Source of the DNA: an uncultured Clostridia bacterium
GTDB lineage: Bacteria > Bacillota > Clostridia > Oscillospirales > CAG-382
Direction: 5' to 3'
NCBI GenBank assembly: GCA_947628695.1
Contig: CANRAV010000003.1
Location: 57,655-121,654 of the forward strand
DNA: 64,000 nt
In this document: in pieces, positions 1-8,679 of the stretch
Position numbering within the stretch: the first letter of the stretch is position 1
Layout of the letters: the number at the start of each line of letters is the position of its first letter
Notes under the pieces: generated by a model
Database searches by the model: none
What the model was told of the DNA's origin: nothing
What the model saw: only the letters and a program-made list of their open reading frames with translations
Program-made: the position numbers and the translations under genes

Positions 1-711
1 CTTTGCAGGCTTACAGAAAGGTGCAAAGAGGCCGACAGGGCGGAATGGAAGCGGCGTTTTTCTTCCCTTAAACTTAAGGGCAAGGACATATTTGCGGAAG
101 AAGACGGAGACGGGCTTACGCCCAAACGCGCCTTTGACGTTATAAACGCGTATAAGAGCGACGACGACATGATAGTTACCGACGTTGGTCAGCACCAGAT
201 GTGGACGGCGCAGCACATAAGGCTTTTCAAGGAGCGCCGCTTTGCCTCCAGCGGGGGGCTTGGAACCATGGGCTACGGGCTTGGCGCCGCGATAGGCGCG
301 CACGTGGGCTGCGGAAGCAGGGTTCTGCTTATAACCGGGGACGGAAGCTTCGGCATGGACCTTAACGAGCTTGCAACTGCGGTCACCTACAAGGTGCCGG
401 TTGTTGTGGTTATCATGAACAACGGCGTTCTCGGCATGGTGCGCCAATGGCAGACGCTTTTTTACGGCAAGCGCTATTCCTGCACGGAGCTTGACAGGAA
501 GACGGATTTTGTGCTGCTTGCAAAGGCCTTCGGCCTGCCGGCCGCGCGGGCGACGACGGCTTTGGAGTTTGAGGAGGCCTTTAAAGAGGCGCTCACGTAT
601 GACGGGCCGTATCTTATAGACGCAGTAATAGAGAAGGACGAGCTGGTTCTTCCCATGATACCGCCGAACGGCCACGCAGACGACCTTATTATGGGAGGAG
701 ACGGGGAATGA
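1..711 (+). CDS. ilvB: acetolactate synthase large subunit, C-terminal part
   Basis: The reading frame is open from base 1, so the N-terminus lies outside the window; 236 codons are visible. They cover the linker and the C-terminal thiamine-diphosphate (ThDP) binding domain of acetohydroxyacid synthase, the first common enzyme of valine, leucine and isoleucine synthesis. The ThDP/Mg motif begins with GDGSFGMD at about visible codon 113 and ends in MNN about 30 residues later. The QHQMW and MGYGLGAA blocks typical of the family precede it. The stop overlaps the ilvN start (ATGA), so the two subunits are translationally coupled. ThDP enzymes of other kinds share the fold, but the adjacent ilvN and leuA settle the assignment. 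Confidence 0.95.
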   Translation, partial: LCRLTERCKEADRAEWKRRFSSLKLKGKDIFAEEDGDGLTPKRAFDVINAYKSDDDMIVTDVGQHQMWTAQHIRLFKERRFASSGGLGTMGYGLGAAIGAHVGCGSRVLLITGDGSFGMDLNELATAVTYKVPVVVVIMNNGVLGMVRQWQTLFYGKRYSCTELDRKTDFVLLAKAFGLPAARATTALEFEEAFKEALTYDGPYLIDAVIEKDELVLPMIPPNGHADDLIMGGDGE

Positions 712-1199
712 AACGCTTCTGTATTGCCGCTTACGTTGAAAACAAATACGGCGTGCTTGCGCGCGTTGCCGGCCTTTTCATGCGCAAGGGCTTTAACATA
801 GACTCGCTTACCGTGGGCGCTGTGGAGGACAAGGCGTACTCGCGCATTACGCTTACCATGAACGGCGACGACTATCAGTGCGACCAGCTTATAAAGCAGC
901 TTAGAAAGCTTTTCAACGTAAAGAACGTGCTTCTTCTTGACGACAGCCAAAGCGTGGAGAGGGAGCTTATGCTTATAAAGCTTGCCGCCGGCACGGAGAC
1001 GGAGGCGGCACTTTTCCGCCTGTCGCGGCAGTACGGGGTTCGCCTTACGCGGGCGACGGAGGAGGTTCTGTGCGCAGAGGTCGCAGGGACGCCGAAGGAG
1101 ATAGACGAGGTCATAGAGGCCGTGCGCCCGCTTGGCATAGTGGAGCTGTGCCGCACCGGCGTTGTGGCGCTTGAGACAAACAGGAACATCACCGATTAA
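708..1199 (+). CDS. ilvN: acetolactate synthase small (regulatory) subunit
   Basis: A 163-residue protein with an N-terminal ACT domain (about residues 4-75, opening with AAYVENKYGVLARVAGLF and an RKGFNIDSL segment) and the ALS_ss C-terminal domain. It binds the IlvB catalytic subunit and gives feedback inhibition by valine in known family members. Its length matches the usual 160-170 residues of IlvN/IlvH. The ATG overlaps the ilvB stop by four bases and leuA follows 18 bases later, so it sits inside a branched-chain amino acid operon. No anomalies are seen. Confidence 0.95.
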   Translation: MKRFCIAAYVENKYGVLARVAGLFMRKGFNIDSLTVGAVEDKAYSRITLTMNGDDYQCDQLIKQLRKLFNVKNVLLLDDSQSVERELMLIKLAAGTETEAALFRLSRQYGVRLTRATEEVLCAEVAGTPKEIDEVIEAVRPLGIVELCRTGVVALETNRNITD

Positions 1200-1217
1200 A
1201 GCAGACGGAGCAAGGCA

Positions 1218-2882
1218 ATGAACAACACCGATAAATATACAAAACAGTTCTTCCCCGTTAAGAACCCGCCGCGCAGGTGGGCGGAGAAGACAAGCATAGA
1301 GAAGGCGCCGGTTTGGTGCTCGGTAGACCTGAGGGACGGCAACCAGGCGCTTACCGTACCGATGAACCTTGAGGAGAAGCTGCAGTTTTTTTCGCTTCTC
1401 GTAAAGATAGGGTTTAAGGAGATAGAGGTCGGCTTCCCTGCCGCCTCCGAGACAGAATACGCCTTTCTGCGTGCGCTTATTGAGCGCGGCCTTATACCCG
1501 ACGACGTGACGGTTCAGGTCCTCACGCAAAGCAGGAAGCACATCATAAAGCGCACCTTTGAGGCGCTTGACGGCTGCAAAAACGCCATAGTCCACCTTTA
1601 CAACCCCACGTCCTTAGCTCAAAGGGAGCAGGTCTTTTGCAAAAGCAAAAGCGAGATAAAGAAAACCGCCGTGGACGGTGCAAAGCTTTTCCTTGACATG
1701 GCGGAAAAGGCGGGGGTAGAGTACAGATACGAGTACTCGCCGGAGTCGTTCACGGGGACAGAGCCGGAGTATGCCCTTGAGGTTTGCAGCGCCGTTCTTG
1801 AGGTTTGGAAGCCTGCGCCCGAACGGAAGGCCATAATAAACCTGCCCGTTACGGTGGAGCTTTCCTCCCCGCACGTTTACGCCGACCAGGTAGAGTACAT
1901 GTGCGGCGGGCTTCCGTACAGGGAAAGCGTTGTGCTTTCGCTTCACCCGCACAACGACAGGGGCTGCGCAGTTGCGGACGCAGAGCTTGGCCTGCTTGCG
2001 GGGGCCGAGAGGGTGGAAGGCACCCTTTTCGGCAACGGGGAGCGCACCGGGAACGTGGACATTGTGACGCTTGCTTTGAACATGTTCTCGCAGGGGGTTG
2101 ACCCGGGCTTGGATTTTTCCAACCTTCCGGCTGTGACGGAGCTTTACGAGCGTGTCACACGCATGCAGGTTTACGACAGGCAGCCATATGCGGGGAAGCT
2201 GGTGTTTGCGGCCTTCTCCGGCTCGCACCAGGACGCTATAGCGAAGGGACTTAAGTACCGCGAGAAGAAGAAGACGGGCAAATGGACCGTTCCGTATCTG
2301 CCGATTGACCCGAAGGACGTCGGGCGCGTCTACGACAACGACGTTATACGCATAAACTCGCAGTCCGGCAAGGGCGGTATAGGCTATCTGCTGGAGCGAA
2401 ACTTCGGCTATGTTCTGCCGCAGCTTATGCGGGAGGACGTGGGCTACACGGTAAAGGGTTTCTCCGACGAGATGCATGCAGAGCTTACCGCAAAGCAGGT
2501 GCTTGACGCCTTTACGGAAAATTATGTAAACATAAACGAGCCGTTTCGGCTTACCGACTGCAGCTTTACGCGCTCTCCCGAGCGCGTCTGTGCGGACTTG
2601 AAGCTTCTGATAGACGGAGAAGAGAGGCAGATTTCCGCCTCCGGCAACGGCCGGCTTGACGCGGTGAGCAACGCTATAAAGCAAAGCCTGGGCGTTAAGT
2701 TTTCCGACCTGACGTACGTAGAGCACGCGCTGACGAAGGGGTCGTCCTCGCAGGCTATCACCTATGTAAGCATCACCCTGCCGGACGGGCGTAAGGTTTG
2801 GGGCGCAGGCATACACAACGACATTATGACCTCGTCCATAAACGCGCTTTTCTCTGCCGTGAACAGAAGCCTTAAGCTTTGA
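1218..2882 (+). CDS. leuA: 2-isopropylmalate synthase
   Basis: A 554-residue protein that condenses acetyl-CoA with 2-oxoisovalerate, the first committed step of leucine synthesis. The HMGL-type TIM barrel occupies roughly residues 30-320. It shows SVDLRDGNQAL near the N-terminus (catalytic Arg and metal-binding Asp), the metal-binding HPHNDRG block and GNGERTGNVD. The C-terminal LeuA regulatory domain, which binds leucine in the family, follows from about residue 425. Length and motif wording fit the longer LeuA form common in actinobacteria and some Clostridia. It lies 18 bases after ilvN. No leuCD genes follow here, so the rest of the pathway must be elsewhere. Confidence 0.95.
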   Translation: MNNTDKYTKQFFPVKNPPRRWAEKTSIEKAPVWCSVDLRDGNQALTVPMNLEEKLQFFSLLVKIGFKEIEVGFPAASETEYAFLRALIERGLIPDDVTVQVLTQSRKHIIKRTFEALDGCKNAIVHLYNPTSLAQREQVFCKSKSEIKKTAVDGAKLFLDMAEKAGVEYRYEYSPESFTGTEPEYALEVCSAVLEVWKPAPERKAIINLPVTVELSSPHVYADQVEYMCGGLPYRESVVLSLHPHNDRGCAVADAELGLLAGAERVEGTLFGNGERTGNVDIVTLALNMFSQGVDPGLDFSNLPAVTELYERVTRMQVYDRQPYAGKLVFAAFSGSHQDAIAKGLKYREKKKTGKWTVPYLPIDPKDVGRVYDNDVIRINSQSGKGGIGYLLERNFGYVLPQLMREDVGYTVKGFSDEMHAELTAKQVLDAFTENYVNINEPFRLTDCSFTRSPERVCADLKLLIDGEERQISASGNGRLDAVSNAIKQSLGVKFSDLTYVEHALTKGSSSQAITYVSITLPDGRKVWGAGIHNDIMTSSINALFSAVNRSLKL

Positions 2883-2940
2883 CTTCCCGCGTTAATGCGC
2901 TTATTTTCGGTCTATAATAAGCATCGAGGGGGCGTTATTT

Positions 2941-3939
2941 ATGATAAAGCTTGCAATGTTCGACACGAAGCCCTACGACAAAGAGGGCTTTTCCGCACAC
3001 GCAGAGGAGTACGGGATTGAGATAAAATACTTGGAGCCGAGGCTTACGGAGGACACCGCAGGCCTTGCGGAGGGCTTTGACGCGGTGTGCGTCTTTGTGA
3101 ACGACACCGTCTCCGCACCCGTGGTGGAAAGGCTTGCGGCCTTGGGCGTAAGGATGGTCGCGCTGCGCTGCTCGGGCTTTAACAACGTGGACTGCAAAGC
3201 CGCAAGGGGGAAGCTTTTTGTGTCCCGCGTGCCGGCCTACTCGCCCTACGCAGTGGCAGAGCATGCGGCGGCGCTTCTGCTTACCCTCGTCAGGCGCACG
3301 CACAAGGCGTATATCCGGACAAGGGACTTCAACTTCAGCCTTTCGGGGCTTACGGGCTTTGACCTGCACGGGAAGACTGTCGGCGTCGTCGGCACCGGGC
3401 GGATAGGCAGGGCGTTTATCGACATATGCCGGGGATTCGGCATGCGGGTTTTGGCGCATGACCTCTTCCCCTCGGACGGAATAGATTATGTAAACCTCGA
3501 CAGGCTGCTTTCGGAAAGCGACGTCATATCGCTTCACTGCCCGCTTACGAAGGAGACCTACCACATGATAGACTCTGCCGCCATCGGGCGGATGAAGCAG
3601 GGGGTATACATCGTAAACACCTCCCGCGGGGCGCTTATCGACGCCGAGGATCTGCTTGACGGCATAAAGAGCGGGCGCATAGGCGGCGCCTGCCTTGACG
3701 TTTATGAGGAGGAGGCGGAGTTCTTCTTTGAGGACAACTCCGACGCAATTATGCCCGACGACGTGCTTGCAAGGCTTTTGTCGATGCCGAATGTGCTTAT
3801 AAGCTCTCACCAGGCGTTTTTGACGAGGGAGGCGCTTTCCAATATAGCGCAGACGACGCTTCAAAATGTTAATGAATTTTTCCGAAAAGGCGAAAGACCG
3901 AATGCCGTCTGCGACAGCTGCGGCAGGAACTGCGGCTGA
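2941..3939 (+). CDS. D-2-hydroxyacid dehydrogenase, D-lactate dehydrogenase type
   Basis: A 332-residue NAD-dependent dehydrogenase of the D-isomer-specific 2-hydroxyacid family. The Rossmann motif VVGTGRIGRAF lies near residue 145. The catalytic Arg is in the NTSRGALID segment, the Glu in DVYEEEAEFFFED and the His in SSHQAFLT. The Glu-rich DVYEEE loop is typical of fermentative D-lactate dehydrogenases (LdhA/DdhD), so pyruvate to D-lactate is the likely reaction; other 2-oxoacids are possible. It starts 58 bases after leuA, with a TATAAT-like box at 2913-2918 and a GAGGGGG Shine-Dalgarno, so it may have its own promoter. The last residues include several Cys, an unusual but probably unimportant tail. 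Confidence 0.85.
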   Translation: MIKLAMFDTKPYDKEGFSAHAEEYGIEIKYLEPRLTEDTAGLAEGFDAVCVFVNDTVSAPVVERLAALGVRMVALRCSGFNNVDCKAARGKLFVSRVPAYSPYAVAEHAAALLLTLVRRTHKAYIRTRDFNFSLSGLTGFDLHGKTVGVVGTGRIGRAFIDICRGFGMRVLAHDLFPSDGIDYVNLDRLLSESDVISLHCPLTKETYHMIDSAAIGRMKQGVYIVNTSRGALIDAEDLLDGIKSGRIGGACLDVYEEEAEFFFEDNSDAIMPDDVLARLLSMPNVLISSHQAFLTREALSNIAQTTLQNVNEFFRKGERPNAVCDSCGRNCG

Positions 3940-4185
3940 TATACCCGAAATGAATAGCGGCGCGTCACACTTTTTTTCGACAAAAAAGCTTTTGCAAATA
4001 ATAACTTAATATGAAAAATAGTTAATTTTTAAATAGTCTAAAAATAATTACCGATAATTTGTTTTTAATGTAAAAAAATGGGTGTTTATTTCCCTTGCAT
4101 TTCTGTGCTATATTTTATTTGGTGTATATGTGAACATTGTAGACTTGTTCGCATATTATTTCAAAGATAAAGGATCGGTGATTTA
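3940..4185 (+). promoter_or_regulatory. AT-rich intergenic region with a candidate operator
   Basis: This 246-base stretch is far more AT-rich than its neighbours and contains no credible ORF. An inverted repeat GTGAACA-N9-TGTTCGC (4130-4136 and 4146-4152, one mismatch) lies about 35 bases before the start of the following HTH gene. That is where an autoregulatory operator would be expected. No clear sigma-A promoter with good spacing was found. The operator role is inference. Confidence 0.35.
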
Positions 4186-4563
4186 ATGGACCTTTTGACA
4201 ATGGCAATCAAGAACGAAATTAAGGCGCAGTACCGCAGCGTTCGCAGGTTTTCCATCGCTGTCGGTATACCTCAGTCTACAATCGTCAGCGCCTTACACA
4301 ACGGCATCGGCGGCACGTCTTACGACACGGTGCTTAAAATTTGCCGCAAGCTGTGCATAAACCTGTACGAGTATTCCCCGCTTTACAACTCCAGCCAGAA
4401 GGGGATGAGCTTGATATCGGCTTACAGCCAGCTTGACGAAAAAGGTCGCTATGTCGTTGACGCCATTCTCAATGTAGAGCTGGAACGCTGCGGCGGGATA
4501 GACTACAACGAGTTTTTGAAGCAGTCCGACGTGATTAAGGAACCCGCCCCCGTAGAAGACTGA
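4186..4563 (+). CDS. small helix-turn-helix protein
   Basis: A 125-residue protein. Residues about 10-60 resemble an XRE/lambda-repressor-like HTH: a helix with RRFSIAVGIPQSTIVSALHN, then a stretch on a KICRKLCINLYEY pattern as in phage-type repressors. The C-terminal half has a short helical segment and an acidic tail. It is probably a DNA-binding regulator, perhaps of itself through the inverted repeat just upstream. It stands alone between a dehydrogenase and an rRNA methyltransferase, and a hairpin follows it. The target genes cannot be inferred. Confidence 0.6.
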   Translation: MDLLTMAIKNEIKAQYRSVRRFSIAVGIPQSTIVSALHNGIGGTSYDTVLKICRKLCINLYEYSPLYNSSQKGMSLISAYSQLDEKGRYVVDAILNVELERCGGIDYNEFLKQSDVIKEPAPVED

Positions 4564-4602
4564 AAGAAGCGCTGAACCGGCTCTGTAGGCGCAATACTTT
4601 GA

Positions 4603-4638
4603 CCCTGCCCGCAGGGGAGTGCAGCCTTGCGGGTAGGG
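4603..4638 (+). terminator. hairpin after the HTH gene
   Basis: A ten-base-pair stem (CCCTGCCCGC with GCGGGTAGGG, one G-T wobble) around a 16-base loop, followed by a T/G-rich stretch. It is plausible as a terminator or as part of a double terminator with the next hairpin. Confidence 0.4.
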
Positions 4639-4654
4639 ACGTTTGTGTGTTTTG

Positions 4655-4692
4655 ACTTCTCTTTTTGCTTTTGCAAAAAGAGAAGTTTTTTA
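4655..4692 (+). terminator. strong intrinsic terminator
   Basis: A 14-base-pair stem ACTTCTCTTTTTGC / GCAAAAAGAGAAGT with a TTTT loop is followed by TTTTTTA. It ends transcription from the upstream HTH gene before the methyltransferase gene. Confidence 0.8.
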
Positions 4693-4742
4693 TTGCAAAA
4701 CGGCTGCTGTTATGGTAAACTGTAAAAGTTAAGGACGGTGTT

Positions 4743-5954
4743 TTGATGGAAAGGTCATATCCGAAGGTGTTTGTAAGCGAAAAGGCGGAGAAGACGGTGC
4801 GCGAAGGCCACCCCTGGGTCTACGCCGACGAGGTCGCGGAGATACGCGGGGACGTGGAAGACGGCTCTCTCGCAGATGTGGTAAACGCAAAGGGCAAATA
4901 CCTTGGCACCGGTTTTTACAACAGCGCCTCCAAAATACGCGTGCGCGTGCTCTCTTCCAACGCAAACGACCGCTTTGACGAGGCCTTCTGGCGGCGCAGG
5001 ATACGCTATGCGCTTGACTACCGCAAGACCGTCATGGGCGGCGACCTGCGCTGTTCACGCCTTATATTCGGTGAAGCGGACGGCATCCCCGGCATGACCT
5101 GCGACAGGTTTGAAAACGTCCTTTGCGTCGAAATCGCCTGTTTGGGGACGGAGCTTATAAAAGAAACGCTTTACACCGCCCTGCTTGAGGAGCTTGCCTT
5201 CAGGAGCGAGCGTGTCGACACCGTTTACGAGAGGAACGAGCTTCCGCTTCGCCTTAAAGAGGGGCTGGGGCAGGAAAAGGGCTTCTACACGGGCGGCGGC
5301 GACGGGCACGTGCTTATTACCGAAAACGGGATAAAATACGACGTTGACTATATAAACGGGCAGAAGACGGGCTTCTTCCTCGACCAAAAATACAACCGCC
5401 TTGCCGCCGCAAGGATAGCGGACGGAAAGGCGGTGCTTGACTGCTTCACGCACACGGGCGCCTTTGCGCTTAACTGCGCGGCGGCGGGTGCGAAGAGCGT
5501 GACGGCCGTTGATGTATCGGCGGACGCGCTTGAATCTGCGAAGAGGAACGCAGCGCTGAACGGGCTTGAAGATAAGGTGTGCTTTGTAAAGCGCGACGTT
5601 TTCGAGCTGCTTACCGAAGCGGAGGAGAAGAAAGAGAGAAGCTGGGACTATATCATCCTCGACCCGCCGGCGTTTACCAAAAGCAGCGCCACCGTCGGCA
5701 AGGCCATTGGCGGCTATCGGGAGATAAACAAAAAGGCGATGAAGCTGCTTCCACGCGGGGGATACCTTGCGACCTGCTCCTGCTCCCACTTCATGACGGA
5801 CAAGCTGTTTCGGCAGATGCTGCAAGCTGCCGCTGCGGAGGCAGGGGTGACGCTTAAGCAGATAGAACGCCGAACGCAGTCCCCCGACCACCCGATAATG
5901 TGGAATGTGCCGGAGACTGACTACCTTAAATTTTACATCTTTCAGGTCATTTAG
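4743..5954 (+). CDS. class I SAM-dependent 23S rRNA methyltransferase, RlmI family
   Basis: A 403-residue protein: an N-terminal PUA RNA-binding domain (about 1-80, with EGHPWVYADEV), a central linker with the conserved NGQKTGFFLDQK segment, and a C-terminal Rossmann methyltransferase domain. SAM motif I is DCFTHTGAFAL, motif IV is ILDPPAFTKS, and the substrate Cys-containing segment is ATCSCSHFM. The family (RlmI/YccW-like) makes m5C in 23S rRNA; the exact target base in this organism is not known. The start is supported by AAGGACGG upstream. The 3' end overlaps the convergent ABC exporter gene by four bases. Confidence 0.9.
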   Translation: MMERSYPKVFVSEKAEKTVREGHPWVYADEVAEIRGDVEDGSLADVVNAKGKYLGTGFYNSASKIRVRVLSSNANDRFDEAFWRRRIRYALDYRKTVMGGDLRCSRLIFGEADGIPGMTCDRFENVLCVEIACLGTELIKETLYTALLEELAFRSERVDTVYERNELPLRLKEGLGQEKGFYTGGGDGHVLITENGIKYDVDYINGQKTGFFLDQKYNRLAAARIADGKAVLDCFTHTGAFALNCAAAGAKSVTAVDVSADALESAKRNAALNGLEDKVCFVKRDVFELLTEAEEKKERSWDYIILDPPAFTKSSATVGKAIGGYREINKKAMKLLPRGGYLATCSCSHFMTDKLFRQMLQAAAAEAGVTLKQIERRTQSPDHPIMWNVPETDYLKFYIFQVI

Positions 5955-7660
5955 CTTTTATAGCCCTTCCAAAGCTCGGCGTAAATGCCGCCGCTTTCTA
6001 TAAGGCTTTCGTGCGTGCCGCGCTCTTTTATGCCCTCGTCGGTTATCACGAGGATCTCGTCGGCACCGCGCACGGTTGTAAGCCTGTGCGCAACTACTAT
6101 GGTGGTGCGGTCGCGGCACAGCTCGTCAAGGCTTTGCTGTATCAGATGCTCCGTGGCGTTGTCAAGGGCGCTTGTCGCCTCGTCAAGTATCATAACGGGC
6201 GGGTTCTTTAAGAAAGCTCTTGCTATGGCTATCCTTTGCTTCTGCCCGCCGGAAAGCTTCACTCCGCGTTCTCCCACGGTCGTTTCGTAGCCGTTTTCAA
6301 GGCTCATTATATAGTCGTGTATGTTGGCGCGCTTTGCTGCCTCCTCTACCTCTGCCCTGCTTGCACGCGGGTTGCCGTAGGCTATGTTGTCGTAAACCGT
6401 AGAATTGAAGAGGAACACGTCCTGCGCCACTATGCCTATGTTTGCGCGAAGGCTTTTAAGGCTTATTTCGCTGATGTCCCTGCCGTCAAGAAGTATCTTC
6501 CCCTCGTCCACCCTGTAGAAGCGCGGTATCAGATGGCAGATGGTCGTCTTGCCGCCGCCGGAAGGGCCTACAAGCGCAAGGGTGCGGCCCTTTTTAAGCT
6601 TAAAGCTTAGGTTTTCAAGCACGTTTTTGCCTCCGTCATAGGAGAAGCTTACGTTTTGGAACTCTATCTCCCCTTCAGCCTTGCCTATGTCGACGGCGTC
6701 TTCGGGGTCATCCTCGGGATGTGCGTCCATTATCTCGCAGAAGCGTTCAAAGCCGGTCATGCCGTTTTGGTACTGCTCTACAAAACCTATAAGGCGCTTT
6801 ATCGGCGCCGTAAAGCTGCTTATGTACAGCACAAAGGCCGTAAAATCCGCTATGTTTATTCTGCCGTAGTAGCAGTAAAGCCCGCCCGCAAGGTACATAA
6901 GCACCATCAAAAAGTCGGTTATAAAGCCGTTGCCGCTGTGGAACTCTGCCATTGCCTTGTAGGACTGACGGCGAGCCTCCACATAGTCGCGGTTGCCCTC
7001 TTCGAAGCGCTCTATCTCCTCGTCACTGCTGCCGAAGGCCTTTGAGACCCTTATGCCCGACACGCTGTTTTCAAGGTTGGCGTTCACCTCGCCTATCACC
7101 TGCCGCGAGAGGGTGAAGGCGGCGCTCATCTTGCGCCGCTTTTTGGCGGAGAAATACACAAGCAGCGGTATAAACGCGTACAGAATAAGCGTAAGCGAAA
7201 GGGATATTCGCGCCATCATCACAAACGCGCCCACAAGCATAAGCGCAGAGAGGAACAAATCCTCCGGCCCGTGGTGCGCAAGCTCCGAAACGTCCATAAG
7301 GTCGTTTATTATCCGCGACATTATGGTGCCGGTTTTGTTCCTGTCGAAGTACGAAAGCGGCAGCGTCTGCAGCCGTTCAAACACGTCGCGCCGCATGTCC
7401 GCCTGCATCCTTACGCCCACTATGTGCCCGTAGTACTGCACAAAGTAGTTAAGCAGCATCTTCACGACGTAAACCGCAAGCAGCACCCCCGCAAGCAGCC
7501 ACAGCATCCTTAAATGCCGTCCCGGTATATAGGTGTTAAGCATGCTTCGCGTTATCTCCGGGTACACAAGGTCGCACACGGCAAGTATAAGCGCGCAAGC
7601 CATATCGGCAAAAAACAGCTTTTTGTGCGGCGAATAGTATTTTACAAAGCGTTTAATCAT
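5951..7660 (-). CDS. ABC exporter, fused permease and ATPase
   Basis: A 569-residue type IV ABC exporter half-transporter. Six membrane segments lie in residues 1-300, followed by a nucleotide-binding domain with Walker A GPSGGGKTT (about residue 365), signature LSGGQKQRIAIARAF (about 467), Walker B VMILDEATSALD and the switch His in VAHRLTT. It works as a homodimer or with a partner and probably exports a lipid, drug or peptide; the substrate cannot be read. It lies four bases downstream of the 2-hydroxyacid dehydrogenase gene on the same strand, so the two probably share a transcript. It is convergent with the rRNA methyltransferase. Confidence 0.9.
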   Translation of the reverse strand: MIKRFVKYYSPHKKLFFADMACALILAVCDLVYPEITRSMLNTYIPGRHLRMLWLLAGVLLAVYVVKMLLNYFVQYYGHIVGVRMQADMRRDVFERLQTLPLSYFDRNKTGTIMSRIINDLMDVSELAHHGPEDLFLSALMLVGAFVMMARISLSLTLILYAFIPLLVYFSAKKRRKMSAAFTLSRQVIGEVNANLENSVSGIRVSKAFGSSDEEIERFEEGNRDYVEARRQSYKAMAEFHSGNGFITDFLMVLMYLAGGLYCYYGRINIADFTAFVLYISSFTAPIKRLIGFVEQYQNGMTGFERFCEIMDAHPEDDPEDAVDIGKAEGEIEFQNVSFSYDGGKNVLENLSFKLKKGRTLALVGPSGGGKTTICHLIPRFYRVDEGKILLDGRDISEISLKSLRANIGIVAQDVFLFNSTVYDNIAYGNPRASRAEVEEAAKRANIHDYIMSLENGYETTVGERGVKLSGGQKQRIAIARAFLKNPPVMILDEATSALDNATEHLIQQSLDELCRDRTTIVVAHRLTTVRGADEILVITDEGIKERGTHESLIESGGIYAELWKGYKS

Positions 7661-7663
7661 TCC

Positions 7664-8605
7664 TTACTCCACTCTGTTCCTGCTTTCCCCGGCGAGGAAG
7701 GCCCTTATGTTAAGCATGGTTTCGTCAAGGCAGCGTACCCTTGCCTCGTAGGCCGCCCAGGCCATATGCGGCGTAAGGCAGACGTTGGGCAGCCTTCTTA
7801 TACCGTAGAACGGGTGGTCTGCGGGCATCGGCTCTGCACTGTAAACGTCTATGCCAAGCCCTCCGAGCTTGCCGGAAAGCACCGCTTCGGCAAGTGCGCC
7901 TTCGTCGGCAACCGGGCCGCGTGCGGCGTTCACAAGTATAACGCCGTCCTTCATCATTTCTATCCTTCTGCGGTCGATAAGGCCGCGTGTTTCGCCGGTA
8001 AGCGGCGTGTGCAGCGTTATTATATCTGACTCACGGCAAAGCGTGTCGATGTCGACGCTTCCGCTGCCCCCGCTTCTTCTGCACACAAGCAGCCTGCAGC
8101 CGAAGGCCTTTGCTATCTCGCCGACCTGCTTTCCGATGCTGCCGTAGCCGACTATACCCCAGGTCTTCCCCCGAAGCTCGTAGAACGCGGGCTGCACCTT
8201 GTTGGCGCTTTTAGAGGCGCTGTACCTTCCCTCCGTGACGAAGGGCAGATAAATCCCGAAGCTGCAAGCCAAATGCAAAACCGAAGCGACCGTTATCTGC
8301 GCGACGCTGTCGGTAGAATAGCCCTTCACGTTGCATACCGCCACCCCGTGCCGCCTGCACGCGGCTATGTCCACGTTGTCAAAGCCCGTGGCAAGCACGC
8401 ACACAAGCTTCAATCCTTCTGCCGTGTCGACGTCTGCGGCAGTAAGCCTTGCCTTGTTTGTAACGACAATGTCGGCGTCCTTTATCCTCGCGGCCGTGTC
8501 CGCGGCTGCGGTGCTTTCGTAAACGGCAAGGTTCCCGAATGCCTCAAGCGCTTTAAGGTCGATGTCGGTTCCAAGTGTACCGGCGTCCAAAACACATATA
8601 TTCAT
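7664..8605 (-). CDS. D-2-hydroxyacid dehydrogenase, glycerate/hydroxypyruvate reductase type
   Basis: A 313-residue NAD(P)-dependent oxidoreductase. The start chosen is the ATG at 8605 (MNICVLDAG), preceded by TTAGGGGG at good spacing and by a sigma-A promoter. A longer reading upstream adds a sequence unlike the family. Motifs: VGYGSIGKQVGEIA (Rossmann), catalytic Arg in NAARGPVAD, Glu in GIDVYSAEPMP and His in TPHMAWA. The TPH-M-AW wording fits hydroxypyruvate/glyoxylate reductases (HprA-like) more than lactate dehydrogenases. It is co-directional with the ABC exporter four bases downstream; there is no obvious metabolic link. Confidence 0.85.
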   Translation of the reverse strand: MNICVLDAGTLGTDIDLKALEAFGNLAVYESTAAADTAARIKDADIVVTNKARLTAADVDTAEGLKLVCVLATGFDNVDIAACRRHGVAVCNVKGYSTDSVAQITVASVLHLACSFGIYLPFVTEGRYSASKSANKVQPAFYELRGKTWGIVGYGSIGKQVGEIAKAFGCRLLVCRRSGGSGSVDIDTLCRESDIITLHTPLTGETRGLIDRRRIEMMKDGVILVNAARGPVADEGALAEAVLSGKLGGLGIDVYSAEPMPADHPFYGIRRLPNVCLTPHMAWAAYEARVRCLDETMLNIRAFLAGESRNRVE

Positions 8606-8627
8606 AGCTTTACCCCCTAACTTTTGT

Positions 8628-8656
8628 ATTCTAACACAAAAAATGTAAATAATCAA
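8628..8656 (-). promoter_or_regulatory. sigma-A promoter for the hydroxyacid dehydrogenase-ABC exporter pair
   Basis: Read on the minus strand, TTGATT (8651-8656) and TAGAAT (8628-8633) are separated by 17 bases. They lie just upstream of the GGGGG ribosome-binding site. Confidence 0.6.
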
Positions 8657-8679
8657 CCACGAATAAAGGAGACTTTCAG

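Noticed and set aside
1614..2816. Long antisense open frame over leuA, and similar ones over most plus-strand genes
   Set aside because: Codon bias in GC-rich genes creates long antisense frames. These lack domains, ribosome-binding sites and promoters.
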